The position numbers and the translations under genes were made by a program. The notes below the pieces were generated by a model. It made no database searches, had not been told where the DNA came from, and saw only the letters and a program-made list of their open reading frames with translations. Positions 9,662-19,123 of a DNA stretch of 64,000 bases are shown here, in pieces. This stretch comes from an uncultured Gammaproteobacteria bacterium (GTDB taxonomy: Bacteria; Pseudomonadota; Gammaproteobacteria; Pseudomonadales; Azotimanducaceae_A): positions 1-64,000 of the forward strand of contig CAJWGQ010000001.1 of assembly GCA_913041025.1 (NCBI GenBank), in the 5' to 3' direction. Positions within the stretch are counted from its first letter, which is position 1, and every line of letters starts with the position of its first letter.

Positions 9662-10945
9662 TCAATCGCTTTCCCGCCTGATCGCTCGGTGGCCAATATC
9701 TCCCCGAAAATAATAGCCGTCCCACTTGATCTTATTCACCCGAGCGTAGGCCGACTCTGCTGCCGAAGCCACGCTTTCACCAACACCAACTACACAAAGA
9801 ACCCGTCCACCATTTGTTCTAATCTCATCCTCTACTTCGATGGTTCCCGCATGAAAAACCTTTGAATTTGATGATTCAAGATCAAGTCCTTCGATCACAT
9901 CACCGGTCTTGTATTTAATCGGATAACCCCCGGCAGCCATGACCACGCCAAGAGCAACCCTATCATCAAACTCGAGCTGGTAATCCTCAAGCTCTCCGGA
10001 CGCCGCTTTCTCACATGCTTCTAGTAAATCGGATTGAAGACGATACATGACCGGTTGCGCTTCGGGGTCTCCAAAACGGCAATTAAATTCAATGACTTTG
10101 GGATTCCCATGCTGATCAATCATTAAGCCAGCGTATAGGAACCCCACATAAGGACTGCCCTCTTCGATCATTCCCTCAAGAGTCGGCCCAATAACTTGGT
10201 CCATAACTTTTCTATGTATGTTTTGGTCAACAACAGGTGCGGGGGAATAGGCTCCCATCCCTCCTGTATTTGGTCCTACGTCTCCTTCGTCCCTTCTTTT
10301 GTGGTCTTGGGATGACGCAAATGGAATAGCAGTCTTACCATCACATAGACAAATAAAACTGGCTTCTTCCCCCTCCAAAAATTCCTCAATGACCACTTGC
10401 CTACCAGCATCTCCAAAGGCTTCGCCACTCAACATCTCTTTCAAGGTTTCAATTGCTTCTTTTTGAGTCTGGGCGATCACCACGCCCTTGCCAGCAGCTA
10501 AGCCATCCGCTTTTATGACAATGGGTGTTCCACGATCTTCCACATACTCAATAGCTGAATCCAATTCATCAAAGGTTTGAAACTCAGCAGTGGGAATCGC
10601 GTACTTATCAAGAAATAATTTAGTAAAAGACTTGGACCCTTCAAGCTGAGCCGCCTTCTTGGTGGGACCAAAAATTCGCAACCCAGCACCCAGAAAAGCA
10701 TCCACAATACCCTCGACCAGAGGTATTTCAGGTCCAACCAGAGTGAAATCAACCCTTTCGGCCAAGGCACGGTCGATCAGGCCAGTAAAATCGCTTGTGT
10801 CGACCTCTAGATTCCTCACCTTCCCTTCTAGCGCGGTTCCAGCGTTACCTGGAGCAACCAAGACCTCGGTCACCCGGTCCGATAGACTCAGCTTCCATGC
10901 TATTGCGTGCTCTCTTCCTCCGGATCCTATTACCAGCACTCTCAT
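9662..10945 (-). CDS. purD: Phosphoribosylamine-glycine ligase (GAR synthetase)
   Basis: PurD joins glycine to phosphoribosylamine using ATP, the second step of purine synthesis. The 427-residue ATP-grasp enzyme begins with MRVLVIGSGGREHAIAWKLS. It carries VIKADGLAAGKGV and the metal-binding end of the grasp fold FNCRFGDPEAQ, followed by the C-terminal domain with VVMAAGGYP. It lies 22 bases downstream of purH on the same strand, the usual purH-purD pair. Confidence 0.97.
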   Translation of the reverse strand: MRVLVIGSGGREHAIAWKLSLSDRVTEVLVAPGNAGTALEGKVRNLEVDTSDFTGLIDRALAERVDFTLVGPEIPLVEGIVDAFLGAGLRIFGPTKKAAQLEGSKSFTKLFLDKYAIPTAEFQTFDELDSAIEYVEDRGTPIVIKADGLAAGKGVVIAQTQKEAIETLKEMLSGEAFGDAGRQVVIEEFLEGEEASFICLCDGKTAIPFASSQDHKRRDEGDVGPNTGGMGAYSPAPVVDQNIHRKVMDQVIGPTLEGMIEEGSPYVGFLYAGLMIDQHGNPKVIEFNCRFGDPEAQPVMYRLQSDLLEACEKAASGELEDYQLEFDDRVALGVVMAAGGYPIKYKTGDVIEGLDLESSNSKVFHAGTIEVEDEIRTNGGRVLCVVGVGESVASAAESAYARVNKIKWDGYYFRGDIGHRAIRRESD

Positions 10946-10967
10946 AGACTACATCCTGACAAACACA

Positions 10968-12506
10968 TCAATGACGAAAATGTCGCGTGCTAGTAAAAAC
11001 CATTGCAATTTCGTGTTCGTTCGCGGCTTCAATCACTTCTTCATCCCGCATAGAGCCCCCAGGCTGAATAACCGCAGCGATTCCTTCCTTTGCAGCAGCG
11101 TCAATGCCGTCTCGAAATGGAAAAAAAGCATCTGATGCCATCACAGAACCAGTCACCTCGAGCCCTTCCTCTTTGGCCTTTAAGCCAGCGATCTTAGCAC
11201 TTACCACTCTACTCATCTGGCCAGCGCCCACGCCAACTGTTTTTAGGTTCCGCGCATAAACGATCGCATTACTTTTGACGAACCATGCCACCTTCCAGGC
11301 AAAAAGCAGGTCTCTCATTTGCTCTTCTGTCGGCGATACTTTACTCACTACCTTTAACATCTCGGGCGATAGACTCAATAAATCAGAATTTTGAACCAGC
11401 AGTCCTCCGCCAACCTTTTTATAGGACATCAAATCTGAACCAGCCGCCAAGTCACCACATTCAAGCAAACGCACATTCTTTTTCTTCTCTGCAACCTCAA
11501 GTGCAGCTCCATCAATCGCTGGTGCTATAAGAACCTCTACAAACTGATTTTCTAACACCTCGCTAACAGTCCTTGCATCAACAACCCGATTAAATGCAAC
11601 AATGCCTCCGAAGGCAGAAGTCGGATCTGTAGAGAAGGCTTGTCGGTAAGCCTTTAAGGACGTTGAGGCCACGCTGACACCACAAGGATTAGCGTGCTTC
11701 ACAATCACACAGGCGGGGTCTTCAAAAACTTTGACGCACTCTAAAGCAGCATCAGTGTCTGCTATATTGTTATACGACAACTCCTTGCCATGCAGTTGTT
11801 TGTAATTGGCAATAACGCCGCTACTAAGAGTATTACTCTCCCTGTAAAAGGCCGCTCGCTGATGGGGATTTTCTCCGTAACGCAGTTCTTCCATTTTGTC
11901 ATAGGACAATGTGAGAGAGTCTGGGAATGACTCGGCTTGACCTAAGTACGCCGAGACAATCGAATCGTATTTAGCAGTATGCCGGAAGGCTTTTACGGCC
12001 AACTCTCTTCTAAATTCTAGTGAACAGTCACCAGAAACAACCTCACTGATAACGGCTTCATAGTCGGAAGGATCAACCACAACAATAACATCACGGAAAT
12101 TTTTGGCCGAAGACCGAATCATCGCGGGACCACCAATATCTATATTTTCAATCGCTAAATCTTCGGTGCAATCCTCCCGCGAGATGGTTTCGGCAAAGGG
12201 ATAAAGGTTCACTACAACCATGTCGATTGGATCTATACCGTTTTCAGACATGACTTGGCTGTCAACGGCCCGTCGACCCAAAATACCACCATGCACCTTA
12301 GGGTGCAGGGTTTTTACCCGGCCATCCATCATTTCTGGAAAACCTGTGAACTTAGAGACCTCTTTGACGGGAATACCAGACGCCTGTAGAACTCGATGAG
12401 TTCCCCCAGTTGAGATCAACTCTATTCCCTGATCAACCAAACGACGGGCCAGTTCTTCCAACCCCTCTTTATTAGATACGCTAATAAGCGCTCTGGTTAT
12501 TTTCAA
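10968..12506 (-). CDS. purH: Bifunctional AICAR transformylase / IMP cyclohydrolase
   Basis: PurH carries out the last two steps of IMP synthesis. The 512-residue protein has the N-terminal cyclohydrolase domain of the MGS fold ([46 protein letters not shown]) and a C-terminal transformylase domain with the catalytic Lys-His pair in [10 protein letters not shown] and AFGGIVAFN. The start codon is TTG at 12504-12506, with AGGA eight bases upstream on the minus strand. purD follows after 22 bases and dusB precedes by 14. The fis gene that usually sits between dusB and purH is missing. Confidence 0.97.
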   Translation of the reverse strand: MKITRALISVSNKEGLEELARRLVDQGIELISTGGTHRVLQASGIPVKEVSKFTGFPEMMDGRVKTLHPKVHGGILGRRAVDSQVMSENGIDPIDMVVVNLYPFAETISREDCTEDLAIENIDIGGPAMIRSSAKNFRDVIVVVDPSDYEAVISEVVSGDCSLEFRRELAVKAFRHTAKYDSIVSAYLGQAESFPDSLTLSYDKMEELRYGENPHQRAAFYRESNTLSSGVIANYKQLHGKELSYNNIADTDAALECVKVFEDPACVIVKHANPCGVSVASTSLKAYRQAFSTDPTSAFGGIVAFNRVVDARTVSEVLENQFVEVLIAPAIDGAALEVAEKKKNVRLLECGDLAAGSDLMSYKKVGGGLLVQNSDLLSLSPEMLKVVSKVSPTEEQMRDLLFAWKVAWFVKSNAIVYARNLKTVGVGAGQMSRVVSAKIAGLKAKEEGLEVTGSVMASDAFFPFRDGIDAAAKEGIAAVIQPGGSMRDEEVIEAANEHEIAMVFTSTRHFRH

Positions 12507-12520
12507 TCGCTTTTCCTAAA

Positions 12521-13492
12521 TTAATACGTTTTGAATTCGTGTTGGATCTGATCCACGCTCAATAAACGCTTCATAGCATCAGGATCTTCTAATTTCATCG
12601 CTCTCGCCGCAAGACCTTCACATCCCAACTTAATAAGGTAGGCCTTAATGTGCTTTTTCATCATCTTTAGACCCGCGGTTTCCCCATAAAAGTCGTAAGA
12701 AAGGCTTAAATGACGTCTCACAATACTCCACTTTTCGGGCAAACTAAGTTCCTCTTCTCCTAACAGCTCACGAAAAATCCAAGGCTGACCAACCGCGCCC
12801 CGACCGACCATGACGCCGTCCGCTCCTGATTCTTGCAGCGCCGAGACCGCTGAATGCTGTGAGGAAATATCACCGTTAACAAAAAAAGGTATTTTAAGCC
12901 TGGACCTTAGTTTAGCGGCCTTTTCATGATCAACGGGGCCCTTAAAACGACAAGCGCGGCTTCGGCTGTGCATGACGACCAACTGAGCCCCTGCTTCCTG
13001 CGCAATGTAAGAGGCTTCGATACCCATGAGATCGCTTCGAGTTGATCCAATTCTAGTTTTGATCGTAACAGGAACAGATACAGACCCGGCCACCGCCTCG
13101 ACGATGCGACCGATTCGCGGAATATCATCTAAAAGAGCCGACCCAACAAACTTTTTGCAGACCTTTTTCGCTGGACAGCCAAAATTTATATCGACTATGT
13201 CGGCGCCCTCGTCCACCACTTTCTTTGCCGTTTCAGATAATTCAAGAGGGTCGCTTCCGGCTATCTGGATCACATTCGGATAAACTCCCTTCAAGGGTAC
13301 GCGACGTAGGCGATTTTTCTTGGTGTCCCATAGGTGATCCAAACTAGACACCATTTCGCTCACCAAATATCCAGCCCCCAGTTCCCAAGCGAGCTGCCTA
13401 AACGGGACGTCTGCGACTCCAGCCATGGGAGCGAGCGCAATTCCGTTGCGTGCTAGCACGCCGCCCACGTTCAAATCCGAATGAAATAACAC
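12521..13492 (-). CDS. dusB: tRNA-dihydrouridine synthase B
   Basis: DusB is an FMN enzyme that reduces specific uridines in the tRNA D-loop to dihydrouridine. The 323-residue protein has the FMN-barrel start LAPMAGVADVPFRQLA, the catalytic cysteine in DINFGCPAKKVCKKFVGSA, KTRIGSTRSD, the lysine-histidine region VVMHSRSR, FVNGDISS and GVMVGRGAVGQPWIF. The predicted start is GTG at 13490-13492. In most gammaproteobacteria dusB is followed by fis; here purH follows after 14 bases. Confidence 0.93.
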   Translation of the reverse strand: MLFHSDLNVGGVLARNGIALAPMAGVADVPFRQLAWELGAGYLVSEMVSSLDHLWDTKKNRLRRVPLKGVYPNVIQIAGSDPLELSETAKKVVDEGADIVDINFGCPAKKVCKKFVGSALLDDIPRIGRIVEAVAGSVSVPVTIKTRIGSTRSDLMGIEASYIAQEAGAQLVVMHSRSRACRFKGPVDHEKAAKLRSRLKIPFFVNGDISSQHSAVSALQESGADGVMVGRGAVGQPWIFRELLGEEELSLPEKWSIVRRHLSLSYDFYGETAGLKMMKKHIKAYLIKLGCEGLAARAMKLEDPDAMKRLLSVDQIQHEFKTY

Positions 13493-13522
13493 AACAACTC
13501 AATAATTCTAAATCGAAAAGAT

Positions 13523-13894
13523 CTACATTTTCATTTCGTAGAAACAAAGCTTATTACCATCTAAATCCCTTACGTAGGCCCCATAAAAAACAGGTAACCT
13601 TTCTCCGGGTTCACCTTCGTCGCTGGCTCCCAGCTCCATAGCCTTAGCATATAGTTTGTCTACACCCTCCCGTGATCCGCCTGGAATCGCGATCATGTTT
13701 CCGTTACCTGCTGCGGGAGCTTTTTCGTCATAGGGCAGACAGATTGCTAACATTGATTCTCCTGGCCCTGTACCGTAGAACTTGATTCGATCCTGGCCGA
13801 ACAATTGACGTGCACCAATTTCACTGAGTAACCCATCATAAAATTGAACTGCTTTATCCATGTCGTTAACACCAATAGTCACATATCCCAACAC
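13523..13894 (-). CDS. VOC (glyoxalase/bleomycin-resistance fold) protein
   Basis: A 123-residue protein of the vicinal oxygen chelate superfamily. It has two beta-alpha-beta-beta-beta halves: LGYVTIGVNDMDKAVQFYD at the start and YGAYVRDLDGNKLCFYE at the end, the latter carrying the usual metal-ligand glutamate. I choose the GTG at 13892-13894 as start because a perfect AAGGAGG lies six bases upstream (13901-13907); longer versions would put that site inside the gene. The substrate cannot be told. It sits within the dusB-prmA block on the same strand, but strong own translation signals suggest independence. Confidence 0.8.
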   Translation of the reverse strand: MLGYVTIGVNDMDKAVQFYDGLLSEIGARQLFGQDRIKFYGTGPGESMLAICLPYDEKAPAAGNGNMIAIPGGSREGVDKLYAKAMELGASDEGEPGERLPVFYGAYVRDLDGNKLCFYEMKM

Positions 13895-13936
13895 GACAAA
13901 CCTCCTTATCAATAAAAACCGTTAAACAGTGAGAGC

Positions 13937-14389
13937 CTACATTAAAAACAGTTCATAGTTGACTGCTTTCATCGGAGGCTCTTCGAGTGGAACCAAAAAT
14001 TTGACGGGGATACCTACGGGCATACCTTCAGACTCTCGATGGTTCATAGAGAACTCTCTTGAATGAAACTCAACATCGGATAACTCTACGCCATCCAAAT
14101 CTTTAAACACCAGCCGACACCTAGGGTAGGCGTTGTGGTAATTCGCTCTATTTACCAGGCTAAATTGTAACACCGGAACAAATTCTTCCTCTTCGAGGTA
14201 ACGAACGCGCATTTCCTTTAATTCAATTGCGCTGGTTTTTTTTAGCAAAGGCAAAGAACAATTAAGGGCGGAACACATTGGTTCATATATCGGTCTAAGA
14301 TATTCGCTCCTGGCGTATTCGGGAAACCCTATCCATAGATGTAGAGGTAAAGAAAAAACTAACAAAACAAAAAACACAGATCGTTTCAT
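13937..14389 (-). CDS. DUF3426-like membrane-anchored protein without zinc ribbon
   Basis: A 150-residue protein of unknown role. It starts with one hydrophobic segment (residues about 4-21) and continues into an exported domain resembling the C-terminal part of DUF3426 proteins: the cysteine pair MCSALNCSLP, a strand region VLQFSLVNRANYHNAYP, FKDLDGVELSD and the final MPVGIPVKFLVPLEE. Pseudomonas has a DUF3426 gene in this same slot beside prmA, normally with an N-terminal zinc ribbon of the MJ0042 type. No zinc ribbon is visible here, so this copy is either shortened or a variant. Family assignment is by eye. Confidence 0.65.
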   Translation of the reverse strand: MKRSVFFVLLVFSLPLHLWIGFPEYARSEYLRPIYEPMCSALNCSLPLLKKTSAIELKEMRVRYLEEEEFVPVLQFSLVNRANYHNAYPRCRLVFKDLDGVELSDVEFHSREFSMNHRESEGMPVGIPVKFLVPLEEPPMKAVNYELFLM

Positions 14390-14473
14390 ACTGAATTTAA
14401 TAGAAAATTTCCAGGGAAATAAACAGAAGTCGGACCTTGCAATCCATCGTCTAAATAATCAAAAGCGCTGACT

Positions 14474-15382
14474 TTATTCAACTTTTTCTGCTTCGAGACG
14501 CGCCCAACCTTGTTTAATTAAAGTTTTTCCAAAGCTCAATTCTTTGTAACTTTCTGCTACCCAATCAACTTGCTCTTCTAAAACCCCAGACAACACTATT
14601 TTCCCCCCCGGCGCCAACAAATTGATCATCGTTTGCGACAAGTCAATAAGGGGCTTCGCGAGGATATTCGCTAAAATCACATCAAAATAACCTCTGTATT
14701 CCTCCAGGCCAAGCTTGGAAGAATGCATAACGGTTAATTCATTCTTCGTAAGTTCATTGAACTCCGCGTTTTGCTCAGTAGCGACTAGCGCCTGCGGGTC
14801 ATAGTCGACGCAGACACTTCTCGCTCCCAGTAAGCTAGCCGCGATCCCCAATATCCCAGATCCACAGCCATAATCCAGAACGCTTTTGGACCGCAACTGT
14901 TGGTCTGTCAACCACTCCAGACAAAGCTCCGTTGTGGGATGTTCCCCGCTACCAAAAGCCAACCCAGGATCCAAATAAAGAGTGTAACGCTCTGTCTCTG
15001 ACTTTATCTGAGGTTTACTCTCTTTTGACTTGATATGAAGTTTGTCACCAATAATTTTATGGAGTGAAACAATAGACTTTTCACTATCCGAGCCATCGAG
15101 CTCAACATAATCAAAAGACATTCGTTGAGAGATATCAGGATCAAAACCAGAGAGTTGGTCACCTAATCCAGTAATGTTTTGGTCGATTGCAAAATATGCA
15201 ATGAGTTTATTGGTCAACCATAACCGGAACTCGCCTGGCGCAGTCTCATAAATTTCTTCAACACCAGACTCTTCTTTGCTCGAGCTGATGACGCAGGCTA
15301 AACAACCGTAACCTTCAATGATGGCTTCTAAATCTTCGACTTCATTTGCTTTGACATCAATACTTATCGACAGGTACTTCAA
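14474..15382 (-). CDS. prmA: Ribosomal protein L11 methyltransferase
   Basis: PrmA trimethylates ribosomal protein L11 using S-adenosylmethionine. The 302-residue protein has a short N-terminal substrate-recognition domain and a class I methyltransferase domain. The key segments are DPGLAFGSGEHPTTELCLEWL, motif I LDYGCGSGILGIAA, the acidic end of strand 2 in VCVDYDPQAL, and ANILAKPL in place of the usual NPPY-type motif. The start is TTG at 15380-15382, overlapping the accB stop as TTGA, so translation is probably coupled to accB. Family members usually follow accC, which is absent here. Confidence 0.94.
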   Translation of the reverse strand: MKYLSISIDVKANEVEDLEAIIEGYGCLACVISSSKEESGVEEIYETAPGEFRLWLTNKLIAYFAIDQNITGLGDQLSGFDPDISQRMSFDYVELDGSDSEKSIVSLHKIIGDKLHIKSKESKPQIKSETERYTLYLDPGLAFGSGEHPTTELCLEWLTDQQLRSKSVLDYGCGSGILGIAASLLGARSVCVDYDPQALVATEQNAEFNELTKNELTVMHSSKLGLEEYRGYFDVILANILAKPLIDLSQTMINLLAPGGKIVLSGVLEEQVDWVAESYKELSFGKTLIKQGWARLEAEKVE

Positions 15383-15825
15383 CGTATTTCAAATAAGGGG
15401 TCTGCGGTACCAACCGGCTCTCCGTCGTTTACACAAAGCCGCATAATCTCACCGCTTCGAGGTGATTTTATTTCATGCATCATCTTCATACTCTCAATGA
15501 TACAAACCACTTCCCCTTGCACTACTTCCTGTCCAATTTCGACAAAGGGCGCTTCGTCAGGACTAGGGGCGGCATAAAATGTTCCGGCCATTGGAGAGTT
15601 TATAGAGTCCAATTGACTTTTTGACCTTAGATCCAGAGCAGGGGTCTCTTTCCCCTGATTCATGTCATCCCTTACTGTGGTTGATCGCGCTAAAGCCAGT
15701 TGCGGCTCAGCAGTAGTGCGGTTTCTAACAATTCGAACTGATTCATCGGCGCCAGAGACCTCAATCTCAGCCAGGTCTGATTCTTCTGCCAACTCAATTA
15801 ATTTTTTAACTTTCCGTAAGTCCAT
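15379..15825 (-). CDS. accB: Biotin carboxyl carrier protein of acetyl-CoA carboxylase
   Basis: AccB carries biotin between the biotin carboxylase AccC and the AccAD carboxyltransferase. The 148-residue protein starts MDLRKVKKLIELAEESDL, as usual for AccB, then a linker, then the biotinyl domain with its thumb SPMAGTFYAAPSPDEAPF and the biotinylation site ESMKM (most AccB have EAMKM). I prefer the internal ATG at 15825 over the longer frame from 15897 because the family alignment starts there. aroQ ends four bases upstream. The stop overlaps prmA directly; there is no accC between them. Confidence 0.94.
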   Translation of the reverse strand: MDLRKVKKLIELAEESDLAEIEVSGADESVRIVRNRTTAEPQLALARSTTVRDDMNQGKETPALDLRSKSQLDSINSPMAGTFYAAPSPDEAPFVEIGQEVVQGEVVCIIESMKMMHEIKSPRSGEIMRLCVNDGEPVGTADPLFEIR

Positions 15826-15829
15826 CTGT

Positions 15830-16279
15830 TCAATCCTCTCCCTGACCCAAAAAACTAGAAGCAGCATGTAGAGCGAAGGAATAGCCCTGAGAGCCAAACC
15901 CGGTGATTACGCCCAATGCAACATCACTCAAATAAGAGTGTTGTCGAAAAGACTCTCTCGAATAGACATTGGATAAATGAACCTCGATGAAAGGCACTCC
16001 AACACCCAACAACGCATCTCTCAGAGACACGCTGGTATGCGTGAGCGCACCAGGATTTATTAAAATGAATTGTACTCCTAATTCTGGTACCGCCTGAATT
16101 TTATCCACGAGCTCATGCTCTGCATTACTCTGGAAGGAGATTAGCTCTAAGCCAAGCTTTTCAGCCTCACTCACGAGCCCGTCTGTAATGCTCTCTAAAG
16201 ATTCTGTTCCATAGATATCTGGCTCTCTCTTCCCTAGCAAATTCAGGTTCGGGCCATTCAACAGTAAAATGTTCTTCAT
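15830..16279 (-). CDS. aroQ: Type II 3-dehydroquinate dehydratase
   Basis: AroQ dehydrates 3-dehydroquinate in the shikimate pathway. The 149-residue length and the motifs are standard: [21 protein letters not shown] at the start with the catalytic Tyr, [32 protein letters not shown], and [20 protein letters not shown] with the catalytic His. The start at ATG 16279 is set by the family alignment; a GTG at 16303 would add eight residues. aroQ-accB-(accC) is a conserved order, and accB follows after four bases. Confidence 0.95.
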   Translation of the reverse strand: MKNILLLNGPNLNLLGKREPDIYGTESLESITDGLVSEAEKLGLELISFQSNAEHELVDKIQAVPELGVQFILINPGALTHTSVSLRDALLGVGVPFIEVHLSNVYSRESFRQHSYLSDVALGVITGFGSQGYSFALHAASSFLGQGED

Positions 16280-16324
16280 AAGGAATAGTTCCCTCCACGT
16301 CACACGTTTTTTCGTGGTTTTCTT

Positions 16325-16353
16325 TTTATACAGATTTAAATCAAATAGCGCAA
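16325..16353 (-). promoter_or_regulatory. Possible promoter of aroQ-accB-prmA
   Basis: On the minus strand TTGCGC (16353-16348) and TATAAA (16330-16325) are separated by 17 bases, in the gap between the dsbD end and the aroQ start. Transcription would begin about 40 bases before the aroQ ATG. The -10 matches five of six consensus positions; the -35 is weaker. Confidence 0.4.
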
Positions 16354-16376
16354 TTTTAACCGCATTTTAACAGATT

Positions 16377-18263
16377 TTAAGTTCCTGAGATCTCTGATAC
16401 CCCACTCAAATGTTTTGAAAAAGCATCGGCATCTATTTCACCCTGAATCCTAACTTCTGTTATTTCGACGCCATCTTCTCCAAAAAATGCCAGCGTTGGT
16501 GGCCCAAATAACCCAAAGTGAGTAAGCAATTCTCTATCCAGCTCATCATTAGCCGTAACATCGACTCTGAGCAACCCAAATTCTCGCAGCCCTTTTCGAA
16601 CTCTGGATTCAGTAAAGACATTTTTCTCCATAATCTTGCAGGAAATACACCAATCAGCATAGACATCGAGAATGACCGGCCTATCATTCTGTTCTATAAA
16701 ATTTTGCACTTCTTCGAGAGTTTTCACCGTTTGCCAACCTTTCCCCTCTAGTTCGGAAGCATTCTGAGGTTCGCTGGAGATTCTCAAACCTCCAAAAGGA
16801 TCAAATATGCTGGAGCTACCCAAACCACTACCCACCAAAATGGAGCCCCCCCAAATAGCAACAACTACTCCCACAAACTGAACTGCCTTCTCGACCGGTT
16901 TCCTCGTTCGGAACTCGAAGGCTCCGAAATAAATAGCAGCGCCAATGAGCAATAAACCCCACAAAAGCATAGCCACGGAATCTTCGACAAGACGCTCAAT
17001 CAACCATATCGCCACGCCAATTAGCAAAAATCCGAAAAGACCCTTTACCTGATCCATCCAAGCACCTGCCTTGGGAAACCAGACGCCTCCAACAACCCCA
17101 ACCACCATTAGAGGCACTCCCATACCCAAACCAAGACTCAGAAGCGCTAAACCTCCCAAAAGCGCATCTTGAGTTTGCGAAATATACAAAAGGCCTCCGA
17201 CTAAGGGAGCTGAGATGCAAGGAGAAATCACGAGACTGGAAAGTGCTCCCATTATAAAGACGGATACATATTTGCCTCCGCTTTGCAGACTGCTTAGTTC
17301 ATTAAGCTTGTTTTGCCAGCTTATCGGCAATTGCAGCTCATAAAACCCGAACATCGCCAATGACAAAATTACAAATAACGAAGCGCTGAAAAGCAGTATG
17401 GGAGTCGTTTGCAAGGCCGCTTGCAAGTTCAGTTGGGCGCCAAAAACTCCAACCAAGGTGCCAATTATCGCATAGGTAATTGCCATCCCAGCAACATACG
17501 ACCCAGAGAGCGCGAAGGCTCTGTATCGAGGCAAATCCGACCCCTGTCCGACAATGATACTCGACAATATTGGGATCATCGGGAAAACACATGGCGTAAA
17601 CGCCAAGGCGACCCCTCCTACAAAAAACAGGAATAAGCTCCATGCGACAGACTCCTTGAGCAACGCATCCGCTAACTTCTGCTCCTCACGTTTTTCTAAC
17701 TCTATATTCGCTTTACCACGAACTTCCTTTGATCCCTCTACAAATTCACCATTTGATAGCACGTAACGCTGAGTAACCGGTGGATAACACAAACCAGCTT
17801 CTGCACACCCCTGATAGCTAAGCTCAAATTCAACGGATTCAAAACGCTCCAAGCCATCTAATAGAAAACTAAGCTGTGCAGTGGAATAGTAAACTTCTAC
17901 CTCGCCGAACCATTCATCCACTTTGCGCAATCCTGGAAGAATATTTAGCTCTTCAACACCCATTTCTTTGGTTACAGGAGTTACCTTAAATCGGTGCTTA
18001 TATAAATAGTAACCATCTTCGATCGACCAGTTGACCTCTACACGGGCAGCTTCCTTCAAAGCTAAATTTAGTACGAATGCTTTCGAAACCGGCAAAAATT
18101 CGGAGTCCGAACCAACAAAAGCGGAAACGCCTTCTGCAGGGAGTCGAAAATTATCCTCCGCCGAGCTCAGACCGCCAAATAACAAGGCGACCATTAACCA
18201 TGCTATGCGCAACAAATTTTCATGCGATTTCCAAATACTCAAATTCAATTTAATCTCTTGCAC
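16377..18263 (-). CDS. dsbD: Thiol:disulfide interchange protein DsbD
   Basis: DsbD moves electrons from cytoplasmic thioredoxin across the inner membrane to periplasmic DsbC, DsbE and others. All three parts are present in 628 residues. After a signal peptide comes the periplasmic alpha domain with its cysteine pair in YQGCAEAGLCYPP. The eight-helix membrane domain has one cysteine in TPCVFPMIPIL and one in ISPCISAPLVGG. The C-terminal thioredoxin-like gamma domain has YADWCISCKIME. The start is GTG at 18261-18263. It is slightly longer than the E. coli protein. It is divergent from the lipoprotein gene at 18416. Confidence 0.95.
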   Translation of the reverse strand: MQEIKLNLSIWKSHENLLRIAWLMVALLFGGLSSAEDNFRLPAEGVSAFVGSDSEFLPVSKAFVLNLALKEAARVEVNWSIEDGYYLYKHRFKVTPVTKEMGVEELNILPGLRKVDEWFGEVEVYYSTAQLSFLLDGLERFESVEFELSYQGCAEAGLCYPPVTQRYVLSNGEFVEGSKEVRGKANIELEKREEQKLADALLKESVAWSLFLFFVGGVALAFTPCVFPMIPILSSIIVGQGSDLPRYRAFALSGSYVAGMAITYAIIGTLVGVFGAQLNLQAALQTTPILLFSASLFVILSLAMFGFYELQLPISWQNKLNELSSLQSGGKYVSVFIMGALSSLVISPCISAPLVGGLLYISQTQDALLGGLALLSLGLGMGVPLMVVGVVGGVWFPKAGAWMDQVKGLFGFLLIGVAIWLIERLVEDSVAMLLWGLLLIGAAIYFGAFEFRTRKPVEKAVQFVGVVVAIWGGSILVGSGLGSSSIFDPFGGLRISSEPQNASELEGKGWQTVKTLEEVQNFIEQNDRPVILDVYADWCISCKIMEKNVFTESRVRKGLREFGLLRVDVTANDELDRELLTHFGLFGPPTLAFFGEDGVEITEVRIQGEIDADAFSKHLSGVSEISGT

Positions 18264-18415
18264 CTTACTGTTTCTAGTTTATTCGCGCTGCAACATAGCC
18301 AGTACCCTGCTCATCGACGCCTGACTAAAAAGCCTCTACCTAATCAAAACGCGACCATTTGCTGAAGGGTCTTCGTTCGAGCATCATACTAAAAAATCGC
18401 AAGCTGGTTTAGGTA

Positions 18416-19081
18416 ATGAAGCGACTCTTTGTTGGATTTTTTTTATTCTTGATTTCAAATCCCTGGGGTTGCCAGTTAACTCTCCTTGAGTCAGAACCTA
18501 AACCACTCCCCTTGGAAACTCCTAAAGAAACTCAAAATGAACAAATTGAAAATCTCTTGGAAAACGCGCAGCAGGCATTAGGGCAAGATCACCTTTTATA
18601 TCCGAAAGAAACAAGTGCCTACGCATATCTTTCCTTGGTCCTTGAACTCAATCCAGGTGACGAAAACGCAAAAAGGGGATTAGAACAAGTTGTAGAGCGC
18701 TACATTGAGCTAGCCATCCAAGCGATCGATCGAAGACAACTGAATCTAGCTAAATCGATGTTAGACCGAGCCAAACTGGTCGACAAAAATCACCCGTCGA
18801 TCCTACCAACTGAAAACCAGTTGGAGCTCGTGAACGATAGCGATCTGACGACTCTCAAACTTGGCGGTCCAACAATTGACGCAGCTACGAGAAATAGAAT
18901 CTCCGAATTCGGCAGTCTAGCCAAATATCAGAATTGCCGGTTTATCATCTATGCAGCAAGTGATGAGAAAGGAAGGACGCTGTATCAATTACTAAAAAAC
19001 AATCAAGCAGAACTCAAAATCAAAGCTCAAATCAAACTGAGACTACCCGCGCAAATTGAGCGACAATGCGTCAAGCCATAG
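18416..19081 (+). CDS. Putative TPR-like lipoprotein
   Basis: I do not recognise a named family. The 221-residue protein starts with a hydrophobic segment ending in a possible lipid-attachment cysteine (Cys19, in NPWGCQL; the lipobox is imperfect). The middle (residues about 40-135) is helical with repeat-like spacing of the TPR kind, such as YLSLVLELNPGDENAKRGL and AKSMLDRAKLVDKNHPSI. A C-terminal part after residue 140 contains a glycine-rich strand LKLGGPTIDAATRNRI. An AGG ribosome site precedes the ATG by four bases. DUF2333 follows 42 bases later on the same strand, so the two may form an envelope-related operon. Confidence 0.6.
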   Translation: MKRLFVGFFLFLISNPWGCQLTLLESEPKPLPLETPKETQNEQIENLLENAQQALGQDHLLYPKETSAYAYLSLVLELNPGDENAKRGLEQVVERYIELAIQAIDRRQLNLAKSMLDRAKLVDKNHPSILPTENQLELVNDSDLTTLKLGGPTIDAATRNRISEFGSLAKYQNCRFIIYAASDEKGRTLYQLLKNNQAELKIKAQIKLRLPAQIERQCVKP

Positions 19082-19123
19082 CCCTCCCTAAATCAAAGCT
19101 AAGATGTTATTCGGGAAATAAAA

